From Actinomycetota bacterium (lineage in GTDB: Bacteria > Actinomycetota > UBA4738 > G016210805), in the NCBI GenBank assembly GCA_016210805.1, contig JACQTL010000329.1, positions 1-6,294 of the forward strand: 6,294 bases of DNA, in the 5' to 3' direction. Within the stretch, counting starts at the first letter, position 1. Each line of letters opens with the position of its first letter. The position numbers and the translations under genes were made by a program. A model generated the notes under the pieces. That model ran no database searches. It saw only the letters and a program-made list of their open reading frames with translations, and had not been told where the DNA came from. Below are positions 1 through 5,147 of this stretch, in pieces.

Positions 1-861
1 CCGCAGGAGCTGATCGAGGCCGTGACCCGGGAGGTGCTCGCCGCCCTGCACGGGCCGCCTCATCCTCGCGACCAGCAGTGCCGGGACTGCACGGGAGCGT
101 GCGCGGCGCACTGCTCGGACAAGGTGAGGGGCTTCGTGGGAGCGGCCGGCGCAGGGCGGATCAGCTACCGGGGGGACGGGGCCGACGTCCCCCGCGACCT
201 GGCTCCGTTCATCGACCACACCCTGCTCAAGCCCGACGCCACCGCCGAGGAGATAGACCGGCTGTGCGCGGAGGCGAGGGAGTTCGGGTTCGCTGCGGTG
301 TGCGTGAACCCGACCTGGGTGAAGCGATCCGCGCAGCACCTCCGGGGAACGCCGGTCCGGGTGGCCTCCGTGGTCGGTTTCCCGTTCGGGGCCAGCACGA
401 CCGAGGTGAAGGCCATGGAGGCTCGCCGGGCCATCCGCGACGGAGCGCGCGAGATCGACATGGTCATCAACATCGGGGCCCTGAAGTCCGGCGACCACCG
501 CCTGGTCCTGGAGGACGTGCGCCGGGTCTCCGACGCGTGTCACGAGGCCGGGGCCCTGAACAAGGTGATCATCGAGGCGGCGCTCCTCACCGACGAGGAG
601 AAGGTCCTGGCCTCGCACCTGGCCAAGCAGGGCAAGGCCGACTACGTGAAGACCTCCACCGGCTACGGGCCCCACGGGGCCACCGTGCAGGACGTCCTGC
701 TCATGCGGGAGACCGTTGGGGAGGGGCTGGGGGTCAAGGCGGCCGGGGGGATCCGGACCGCCGAGGACGTCAGGGACATGATCGCCGCCGGGGCCACCCG
801 GATCGGCGCGTCGGCCGGGGTCGAGATCGTGACGGGAGGAAAGGGTGGAGACCGAGACTGA
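1..861 (+). CDS. deoC: Deoxyribose-phosphate aldolase (DeoC) with N-terminal BMC-targeting helix and Cys-rich motif; 5' partial
   Basis: Class I (Schiff-base) aldolase that reversibly splits 2-deoxy-D-ribose-5-phosphate into glyceraldehyde-3-phosphate and acetaldehyde. The frame is open to base 1, so the true start lies upstream; the GTG at 22 falls inside a helix and is not favoured. Of 286 visible residues, 2-16 form an amphipathic helix (hydrophobic L4, I5, V8, V12, L13, L16) like BMC encapsulation peptides. Residues 27-38 carry C-x2-C-x3-C-x3-C. The TIM-barrel core runs from about residue 66 to the end, with FIDHTLLKPDAT, VCVNPTWV, EIDMVINIGAL (D153, equivalent to E. coli D102), KVIIEAALL, YVKTSTGYG (K217, Schiff-base lysine) and VKAAGGIRTAED (K246, equivalent to K201). 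All catalytic residues are intact. The core is about 220 residues, usual for bacterial DeoC; the roughly 65-residue N-terminal part is extra. It is followed 27 nt later by shell genes, so it is inferred to be the signature lumen enzyme of the compartment. Confidence in the family is very high; targeting is inferred. Confidence 0.96.
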   Translation, partial: PQELIEAVTREVLAALHGPPHPRDQQCRDCTGACAAHCSDKVRGFVGAAGAGRISYRGDGADVPRDLAPFIDHTLLKPDATAEEIDRLCAEAREFGFAAVCVNPTWVKRSAQHLRGTPVRVASVVGFPFGASTTEVKAMEARRAIRDGAREIDMVINIGALKSGDHRLVLEDVRRVSDACHEAGALNKVIIEAALLTDEEKVLASHLAKQGKADYVKTSTGYGPHGATVQDVLLMRETVGEGLGVKAAGGIRTAEDVRDMIAAGATRIGASAGVEIVTGGKGGDRD

Positions 862-876
862 TCCCCTCTACGGAGC

Positions 877-883
877 GAGGTGG
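877..883 (+). promoter_or_regulatory. Ribosome binding site choosing the GTG at 889
   Basis: GAGGTGG lies about 5-8 nt before the GTG at 889 and matches the 16S 3' end. GTG codons at 880 and 883 are also in frame, but they overlap this element and would rely on the GGAG at 872-875. Starting at 889 gives a protein beginning MSNGTVELRAY, which fits my memory of where relatives begin. Confidence 0.5.
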
Positions 884-888
884 TGCCG

Positions 889-1530
889 GTGAGCAACGGG
901 ACCGTGGAGCTCCGGGCGTACTGCTTCCTGGACTCGCTCCAGCCCCAGTACGCCGCGTTCCTGGGAACGGTGGCCCAGGGCTTCCTCCCCCTGGCCGGCG
1001 ACGCCTCGCTGTACGTCGAGATATCGCCGGGGATCGAGATCAACCGGCTCACCGACATCGCCCTCAAGGCCACGAACGTGACCCCGGGGATGCAGATCAT
1101 CGAGCGGTACTACGGGATGCTCGAGGTCCACTCGCCCGACCAGGCCGACACGAGGGCCGCCGGGCAGGCAATCCTGGACGCGATCGGGGCCAGGGAGGAG
1201 GACCGCATCAAGCCGCGCATCCTGGCCAGCCAGATCGTGCGGCGGATCACCGACCACCACGCCCAGCTGATCAACCGGACCCGGCACGGCGAGATGATCC
1301 TGGGCGGACAGACGCTGTACGTCCTGGAGTGCGAGCCGGCCGCGTACGCGGCGCTCGCCGCGAACGAGGCCGAGAAGGCCGCCGAGATCAACGTGCTGGA
1401 GGTCCGGTCCTTCGGGTCGAACGGCCGGATCTACCTGGGAGGGGAGGAGCGGGACATCGACGTCGGATGGCAGGCCGCGGTGGCGGCGATCGAGGGTCTT
1501 TCCGGCCGCGAGATGAAGGCCAACAGGTAG
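889..1530 (+). CDS. BMC shell trimer protein, tandem BMC domain, stacked-dimer (CsoS1D-like, BMC-T-D) class
   Basis: Shell protein with two fused BMC domains that forms pseudohexameric trimers tiling the facets. In this class two trimers usually stack face to face and have large gated pores. With the start at 889 the protein has 213 residues. Domain 1 is about residues 5-102 (LRAYCFLDSLQPQ, then IIERYYGMLEVHS) and domain 2 about 103-205 (QTLYVLECEPAAY, LAANEAEKAAEI, GRIYLGG). The adjacent E72-R73 in domain 1 sits where CsoS1D has its gating Glu-Arg pair; that mapping is from memory, not from an alignment. From memory it resembles the Haliangium ochraceum trimer HO-5816. It lies 27 nt after deoC and 29 nt before the hexamer gene, so it is probably cotranscribed. 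BMC-T assignment is strong; the stacked subclass is less certain. GTG at 880 or 883 would add 2-3 residues. Confidence 0.9.
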   Translation: MSNGTVELRAYCFLDSLQPQYAAFLGTVAQGFLPLAGDASLYVEISPGIEINRLTDIALKATNVTPGMQIIERYYGMLEVHSPDQADTRAAGQAILDAIGAREEDRIKPRILASQIVRRITDHHAQLINRTRHGEMILGGQTLYVLECEPAAYAALAANEAEKAAEINVLEVRSFGSNGRIYLGGEERDIDVGWQAAVAAIEGLSGREMKANR

Positions 1531-1559
1531 CGGCAGGCAGGAGGAGGAAGGAGCGGGAG

Positions 1560-1871
1560 ATGGCAGACGCCCTGGGCATGATCGAGTGCCGGAGCTTCGC
1601 GGCCGTGGTCGAGGCGGCCGACGCGATGGTGAAGGCGGCCAAGGTCGAGCTCGTGAGCTACGAGGAGACCGGCGGCGGGTACGTGACCGCGGTGGTCCGC
1701 GGCGACGTGGCCGCGGTCAAGGCCGCGGTGCAGGCCGGCACGCAGAACGGGGAGAAGGTCGGCGAGATCATCGCCACCCACGTGATCGCGCGCCCGCACG
1801 TGAACATCGACCTGGTGCTGCCCCTCGGGCGCCGGGACCAGGCCCAGGGCGAGATGGGCCAGGCCTCGTAG
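1560..1871 (+). CDS. BMC shell hexamer protein (BMC-H, Pfam BMC family)
   Basis: Single-domain shell protein, 103 residues, that forms the hexagonal tiles making up most of a BMC facet. It opens MADALGMIEC, the canonical BMC-H first strand. It has the edge-contact segment EAADAMVKAAK (K25 being the conserved edge lysine), the pore-loop region ETGGGY at residues 36-41, VVRGDVAAVKAAV, and the IARPH turn at 77-81 ending near LPLG (residue 90). A short polar tail of 13 residues follows. The Gly-rich pore loop predicts a narrow pore suited to small metabolites. The start is fixed by a strong purine-rich site, AAGGAG at 1548-1553, 6 nt before ATG. It is the only hexamer gene in the window, so it may be the main facet protein. 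It is followed by a perfect hairpin that may protect this message. From memory it is very close to the Haliangium hexamer HO-5815. Confidence 0.97.
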   Translation: MADALGMIECRSFAAVVEAADAMVKAAKVELVSYEETGGGYVTAVVRGDVAAVKAAVQAGTQNGEKVGEIIATHVIARPHVNIDLVLPLGRRDQAQGEMGQAS

Positions 1872-1876
1872 ACGGC

Positions 1877-1900
1877 GTGGGCCGGGTTCCCCCGGCCCAC
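1877..1900 (+). promoter_or_regulatory. Intercistronic RNA hairpin after the BMC-H gene
   Basis: GTGGGCCGGG (1877-1886) pairs perfectly with CCCGGCCCAC (1891-1900) around a TTCC loop: a 10-bp, almost all G-C stem starting 6 nt after the BMC-H stop codon. The bases after it (CCTTGAGAGG) are not a T-run, so it is a poor intrinsic terminator. A role in 3' mRNA protection or partial attenuation is inferred. The ribosome site of the next gene begins about 5-11 nt after the stem. Confidence 0.7.
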
Positions 1901-1904
1901 CCTT

Positions 1905-1916
1905 GAGAGGGGTGAT
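1905..1916 (+). promoter_or_regulatory. Extended ribosome binding site for the first BMC-P gene
   Basis: GAGAGGGGTGAT closely follows the complement of the 16S rRNA 3' end (AAGGAGGTGATC), with GGTGAT an exact match. GGTG ends 8 nt before the GTG start at 1923. This site supports the GTG start and suggests efficient independent initiation after the hairpin. Confidence 0.55.
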
Positions 1917-1922
1917 CTAGCG

Positions 1923-2210
1923 GTGCTCCTGGGACGCGTGGCCGGCACGCTGGTGGCCAGCCGGAAGGAGGGCTCCATGGAGGGCCTGAAGCTCCTGGTC
2001 GTGCGCCACCTCGACGTGGAGAACGAGGAGTCGGGCGGCTTCGTGGTGGCCGCGGACGCCGTGGGGGCCGGGGTGGACGAGGTGGTCCTGGTGGCCACCG
2101 GGAGCTCCGCCCGGCAGACCGAGCGGACCCGCGACCGGCCCTGCGACGCCGTGGTCATGGCCATCGTCGACACGTGGGAGGTCGGCGGCGCGGAGAAGTA
2201 CCACAAGTAG
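1923..2210 (+). CDS. BMC shell vertex pentamer protein 1 (BMC-P, EutN/CcmL family)
   Basis: Pentameric protein that caps the icosahedral vertices of a BMC shell; 95 residues, normal for the family. It shows the standard pattern: LGRVAGTLVAS at the N-terminus (strand 1), GLKLLVVRHLD (21-31), VVAADAVGAGVDEVVLV (41-57), the signature GSSAR (60-64) and a final CDAVVMAIVD strand (74-83). It starts at a GTG with an extended ribosome site. The aldehyde dehydrogenase gene follows after 9 nt. A 20-nt stretch (2054-2073) coding around DAVGAG is identical to 4912-4931 in the third pentamer gene, consistent with paralogy and codon bias. It is the most canonical of the three pentamer proteins here. Confidence 0.96.
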   Translation: MLLGRVAGTLVASRKEGSMEGLKLLVVRHLDVENEESGGFVVAADAVGAGVDEVVLVATGSSARQTERTRDRPCDAVVMAIVDTWEVGGAEKYHK

Positions 2211-2219
2211 GGGTGAGCG

Positions 2220-3683
2220 ATGGCGACGACGCTTTCCGAGAACGAGATCCGCGACATCATCGAGCGGGTCCGCACCAGGATCGGTGAGGCCGGGGAGCAC
2301 CCCGGCCCGGCCCTCCGGGGCCAGGCCGGCCTCTCCGCCGCGGCGGAGGCCCAGCTCGGGGACGGCATCTACCCCACGATCGACGAGGCCGTGGCCGCGG
2401 CCGGGCGGGCCTTCGAGCGGTACCGGGCCACGGGCCTGGAGGGGCGCAAAGCGATCATCGCCGCCGTCCGGCGGTCGATGCTCGACAACGGCGAGCGCCT
2501 GGCCGAGATGGCCGCCGCGGAGACCGGCCTCGGCCGGGCCTCGGACAAGGTGATCAAGAACCGCCTGGTGACCCTCAGGACGCCGGGCCCCGAGGACCTC
2601 GAGCTCGAGGCCGAGACGGGCGACCAGGGCATGGTGGTCACCGAGTTCGCCCCGTTCGGGGTGGTCGCCTCGATCACCCCCACGACCAACCCCACCTCCA
2701 CGATCATCAACAACTCGATCTCGATCCTGTCGGCCGGGAACGCGCTGGTGTTCAACGTCCATCCCAACGCCAAGCGGGTGTCGGCCGAGAACGTCCGGCT
2801 GATCGACCGGGCCATCGTGGAGGCCGGCGGCCCGCCCGACCTGGTCACCGCGGTGCCCGAGCCGACGATCGACAGCGCCAAGGAGCTGATGCATCACCCG
2901 GACGTCCGGCTGCTCCTGGTCACCGGGGGCCCGGCCGTGGTGCGGGAGGCGCTCAAGACCGACAAGCGGGCGGTGACCGCGGGGCCGGGGAACCCGCCGG
3001 CCGTCGTGGACCAGACCGCCGACATCGAGAAGGCCGCTCGGGACATCGTGCGGGGAGCCTCCTTCGACAACAACGTGATCTGCACCGACGAGAAGACGAC
3101 GATCGTCGTGGACACGGTGGCCGACCGCCTGGTCCGGGCCATGGCCCAGAGCGGGGCCTACGTCCTCAAGGAGCACGAGCTTCGCCGGCTGGAGCGGGTG
3201 ATCTTCACGGAGCTCGGGGCCCCCGGCAAGCCCGGCCACATCAACCCGGCGTGGATCGGCAAGGACGCCGGCGCGATCCTGGCCGAGGTCGGGATCCGGG
3301 TCGGTGATGACGTGCGCCTGGTCGTCGCCGACGTCCCCAACGAGCACAGCCTGGTGTGGACCGAGCAGATGATGCCGGTGATGCCGGTCACCCGGGTCCG
3401 TGACGTCGACCAGGCCATCGACCTCGCGGTGCGCTCGGAGCACGGCTTCCGGCACACGGCCTCGATCCACTCGACCAACGTGGACGCCATCACCCGGATG
3501 GGCCGGGCCATGAACTGCTCGATCTTCGTGGCCAACGGCCCCAACTTCGCGGGCCTGGGGGAGGGCGGCGAGGGGTTCACCTCGTTCTCGATCGCCTCGC
3601 CCACCGGGGACGGCATGACCCGGCCCCGGACGTTCTCGCGCGAGCGCCGGATCACCGTGGTCGGGGCGCTGAGGATCGTCTAG
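2220..3683 (+). CDS. CoA-acylating aldehyde dehydrogenase, PduP/EutE-like, BMC-targeted
   Basis: NAD+- and CoA-dependent enzyme oxidising an aldehyde, here most likely acetaldehyde from DeoC, to the acyl-CoA inside the compartment. It has 487 residues, close to PduP/EutE length. Residues 5-21 form an amphipathic helix (I10, I13, I14, V17, I21 on one face) followed by a Gly/Pro/Ala-rich linker to about residue 47, the usual N-terminal encapsulation layout. The catalytic domains show TTNPTSTIINNSISIL (155-170), VFNVHPNAKR (177-186), VTGGPAVVREAL (234-245), AGPGNPPAVVD (254-264) and SFDNNVICTDEKT (281-293) with nucleophile C288. The ending TFSRERRITVVGALRIV is typical of BMC aldehyde dehydrogenases. 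AGGGGTGA just upstream supports the ATG. Its stop codon overlaps the next start (TAGTG), suggesting translational coupling. The family is certain; acetaldehyde as substrate is inferred from deoC. Confidence 0.96.
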   Translation: MATTLSENEIRDIIERVRTRIGEAGEHPGPALRGQAGLSAAAEAQLGDGIYPTIDEAVAAAGRAFERYRATGLEGRKAIIAAVRRSMLDNGERLAEMAAAETGLGRASDKVIKNRLVTLRTPGPEDLELEAETGDQGMVVTEFAPFGVVASITPTTNPTSTIINNSISILSAGNALVFNVHPNAKRVSAENVRLIDRAIVEAGGPPDLVTAVPEPTIDSAKELMHHPDVRLLLVTGGPAVVREALKTDKRAVTAGPGNPPAVVDQTADIEKAARDIVRGASFDNNVICTDEKTTIVVDTVADRLVRAMAQSGAYVLKEHELRRLERVIFTELGAPGKPGHINPAWIGKDAGAILAEVGIRVGDDVRLVVADVPNEHSLVWTEQMMPVMPVTRVRDVDQAIDLAVRSEHGFRHTASIHSTNVDAITRMGRAMNCSIFVANGPNFAGLGEGGEGFTSFSIASPTGDGMTRPRTFSRERRITVVGALRIV

Positions 3684-4393
3684 TGCAGCCGACCGTCGCC
3701 GTCCTGGAGTTCGACTCGATCGCCCGGGGCATCGAGGCCGGCGACGCGATGGTCAAGCGCGCGCCGCTCGAGGCGATCCGGGCGGGGACCGTGCACGCGG
3801 GCAAGTACGTCGTGCTGGTCGGGGGCCTGACCGCCGACGTGGAGGAGGCCGTGGCCGCCGGGCGCGAGGTGGGCGGCCCCTCGCTGGTCGGCCTGGTGTA
3901 CCTCCCCGACGTGCACCCCGACGTGGTGGCCTCGATCGGCGGCGCCCGGCGCGATGGCGGGGAGGCCCTCGGGGTCATCGAGACGCTCACCGTGGCCGCG
4001 GCGATCGATGCCGCCGACGGGGGGGTGAAGGGCGCCCGGGTCGTCCTCCGGGACCTCCGGATGGCCGACGGCCTGGGGGGCAAGGGCTACGTCCTGTTCG
4101 GCGGGGAGGTGGCCGAGGTGGAGGCCGCGGTGGAGCACGGGGTGGGCCGGATCGCCGGCTCCGGCCAGGAGGTCGCCCACGTCGTGATCTCGCAGCTCCA
4201 CGGCGAGATGGACGAGAACCTGGCCGCGGAGCCGCGGTGGCTCCCCCGGATCCGGGGAGCGGAGAAGCCGGACGCCGGTGGGCCCGTCACCGCCGGGCCG
4301 GTCCCGGGTGGCCGTCCGACCCCCGGCACCGGGGGCACGCTCGCCGGGGCCGTGCCGCCCAGGCCCCGGCCGCGGGCGAGGAAGAGGGGCTAG
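3683..4393 (+). CDS. BMC shell trimer protein, tandem BMC domain, single-layer class, with basic Pro/Gly/Arg-rich C-terminal tail
   Basis: Second tandem-domain shell protein, 236 residues. Domain 1 (about 4-90) begins VAVLEFDSIARGIEAGDAMVKRA with pore-region HAGKY (38-42). Domain 2 (about 95-180) begins ALGVIETLTVAAAIDAADG, with LGGKGY (131-136) and GEVAEVEAAVEHGVG. From memory it resembles Haliangium HO-5812. It has no cysteine at all, so it cannot hold a PduT-style Fe-S cluster in its pore. After the fold, residues 187-236 form a low-complexity Pro/Gly tail ending PPRPRPRARKRG, strongly basic and probably disordered; relatives I recall stop near the end of domain 2. It starts at a GTG sharing one base with the dehydrogenase stop codon, with GAGG (3671-3674) 8 nt upstream. 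The next gene starts 2 nt after its stop. BMC-T assignment is strong; the tail's function is unknown. Confidence 0.94.
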   Translation: MQPTVAVLEFDSIARGIEAGDAMVKRAPLEAIRAGTVHAGKYVVLVGGLTADVEEAVAAGREVGGPSLVGLVYLPDVHPDVVASIGGARRDGGEALGVIETLTVAAAIDAADGGVKGARVVLRDLRMADGLGGKGYVLFGGEVAEVEAAVEHGVGRIAGSGQEVAHVVISQLHGEMDENLAAEPRWLPRIRGAEKPDAGGPVTAGPVPGGRPTPGTGGTLAGAVPPRPRPRARKRG

Positions 4394-4395
4394 CC

Positions 4396-4713
4396 GTGCA
4401 GCTGGCCAGGGTGATCGGGACCGTGGTGGCCACGGTGCAGTACGAGGGCCTGGAGGGCGTGAAGTTCCTCATCGTGCAGCCCCTCGACCGCCGGCAGCGG
4501 CCCCAGGGCGAGCCCGTGGTGGCCGCCGACGCCGTGCACATGGCCGGGCCCGGCGAGCTCGTCTACGTCGTCGGGGCCCGGGAGGCCTCCCAGGCCCTCC
4601 GCAACACCTTCGTCCCCGTGGACCACGCGATCGTGGGCATCGTGGACGCCGTGGCGGAGCTCTCGGGGGGTCCGGGGGAGCAGCAGCGCCGCGAGGCGGA
4701 GCCGAGCGGATGA
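4396..4713 (+). CDS. BMC shell vertex pentamer protein 2 (BMC-P, EutN/CcmL family), divergent
   Basis: EutN/CcmL-family vertex protein, 105 residues. It has QLARVIGTVVATVQ at the N-terminus, LEGVKFLIVQPLD (19-31), VVAADAVHMAGPGELVYVVG (41-60) and HAIVGIVD (77-84). It departs from its two paralogues in two places: VGAG is replaced by VHMAG, and the usual GSSAR-type loop is replaced by GAREAS (60-65). It also has a hydrophilic C-terminal extension (about 89-105, GGPGEQQRREAEPSG) beyond the usual end. The GTG at 4396 is 2 nt after the preceding stop, with AGAGGGG at 4383-4389 about 6 nt upstream, and aligns with the N-termini of the other two. Translational coupling with the trimer gene is likely. 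Family membership is sure; whether it has a special vertex role is open. Confidence 0.93.
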   Translation: MQLARVIGTVVATVQYEGLEGVKFLIVQPLDRRQRPQGEPVVAADAVHMAGPGELVYVVGAREASQALRNTFVPVDHAIVGIVDAVAELSGGPGEQQRREAEPSG

Positions 4714-4731
4714 CGCTGCTGCAGTCCCCCC

Positions 4732-4757
4732 GGCCGAAGCGGCCCGCCGAAGGCGGG
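4732..4757 (+). promoter_or_regulatory. Two overlapping small hairpins before the third BMC-P gene
   Basis: GGCCG-AAG-CGGCC (4732-4744) and CCCGCC-GAA-GGCGGG (4743-4757) are both perfect short inverted repeats, and they share two bases, so full forms of both cannot coexist. They occupy the 67-nt gap between the second and third pentamer genes. The second ends 5 nt before the ribosome site. No T-run follows. Short G-C palindromes are common at this GC content, so function is uncertain. Confidence 0.4.
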
Positions 4758-4762
4758 TCGCT

Positions 4763-4768
4763 GAGGAG
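4763..4768 (+). promoter_or_regulatory. Ribosome binding site of the third BMC-P gene
   Basis: GAGGAG directly abuts the in-frame TTG at 4769, which leaves no room for initiation there. It lies 12 nt before the GTG at 4781, rather far but usable. The spacing and the alignment with the other pentamer N-termini favour 4781. The long spacing may mean weak translation. Confidence 0.5.
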
Positions 4769-4780
4769 TTGGATCCGATC

Positions 4781-5074
4781 GTGAAGGTCGGCCGGGTCGT
4801 CGGGACCGTCGTGTCCACGATCCAGCACGAGGCCTTCGACGGCCGACGCCTGCTCCTGGTCGACACGCTGGATGCCGCCGGCGAGCCCGACGGCGGCTAC
4901 CTGATCTGCGTGGACGCCGTGGGGGCCGGGGCCGGCGAGGCGGTGCTGGTCATCGACGAGGGGAACTCCGCCCGCCAGGTGATCGGCATGGACCCCGCCC
5001 CCGTCCGGGCCGTCGTCGTGGGCATCGTCGACTGGATGACCGTCGACGGCGACCAGCCGATCGCCGAGGCGTAG
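4781..5074 (+). CDS. BMC shell vertex pentamer protein 3 (BMC-P, EutN/CcmL family)
   Basis: Third vertex protein of the operon, 97 residues from the GTG at 4781. It shows KVGRVVGTVVSTIQ at the N-terminus, RRLLLVDTLDAAG (22-34), VDAVGAGAGEAVLVIDEGNSARQ (44-66, with GNSAR as the signature loop) and VRAVVVGIVD (75-84). It is closer to pentamer 1 than to pentamer 2. An in-frame TTG at 4769 would add four residues (MDPI), but it sits directly on the ribosome site. Its start lies 67 nt after the previous stop, behind two small hairpins, so its expression may be separately tuned. It is the last gene of the BMC operon; unrelated housekeeping genes follow. Confidence 0.94.
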   Translation: MKVGRVVGTVVSTIQHEAFDGRRLLLVDTLDAAGEPDGGYLICVDAVGAGAGEAVLVIDEGNSARQVIGMDPAPVRAVVVGIVDWMTVDGDQPIAEA

Positions 5075-5103
5075 CCCGGGATTTCCACGACTTCGCAACA
5101 CGG

Positions 5104-5147
5104 ATCGACTGAAGGGGTCGGGCCCGGCGAGTACCATCGCAGTCGAT
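5104..5147. repeat. 8-bp inverted repeat spanning the recO upstream region and start codon
   Basis: ATCGACTG (5104-5111) is perfectly complementary to CAGTCGAT (5140-5147), with 28 nt between. The right arm includes the A and T of the recO ATG, and the left arm is near where a -35 element would lie. It could be an operator or an RNA stem that hides the recO start on read-through transcripts. An 8-bp match can also arise by chance. Confidence 0.4.
5109..5137 (+). promoter_or_regulatory. Candidate recO-uppS promoter giving a leaderless transcript
   Basis: TACCAT at 5132-5137 fits the TANNNT -10 pattern and ends 8 nt before the recO ATG, so the transcript would begin at or very near the A of the ATG. 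No purine-rich ribosome site is visible just upstream of recO, unlike every BMC gene here. A -35 is weak: CTGAAG (5109-5114) at 17-nt spacing, or TCGACT (5105-5110) at 21 nt. The remainder of 5075-5145 shows no convincing terminator. Confidence 0.4.

Noticed and set aside
22..24. GTG at 22 as the start of deoC
   Set aside because: It lies inside the amphipathic helix, the frame is open upstream to base 1, and no ribosome site precedes it. The true start is probably outside the window.
78..1559. Long open frame running through deoC and the first trimer gene, in frame with BMC-H
   Set aside because: Its translation before 1560 is Arg/Gly/Pro-rich low-complexity typical of an alternate frame in very GC-rich DNA, and it conflicts with two clear genes. 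Only the part from ATG 1560 is real.
1877..1904. Intrinsic terminator after BMC-H
   Set aside because: The stem is strong but is followed by CCTTGAGAGG rather than a T-run, and a well-formed ribosome site and operon gene follow at once.
1917..3470. 517-codon open frame on the minus strand opposite the first pentamer and aldehyde dehydrogenase genes
   Set aside because: Gly/Arg/His/Asp-rich translation with no recognisable motif; stop codons are rare antisense to high-GC genes. The plus-strand genes are unambiguous.
4278..4784. 168-codon plus-strand frame overlapping the second pentamer gene
   Set aside because: Arg/Pro/Gly-rich composition, no motif, and it covers the well-supported EutN-family gene in another frame.
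5075..5103. Terminator or small gene after the last pentamer gene
   Set aside because: Only a CCCGGG palindrome is present, with no extended stem or T-run, and the interval is too short for a supported gene.
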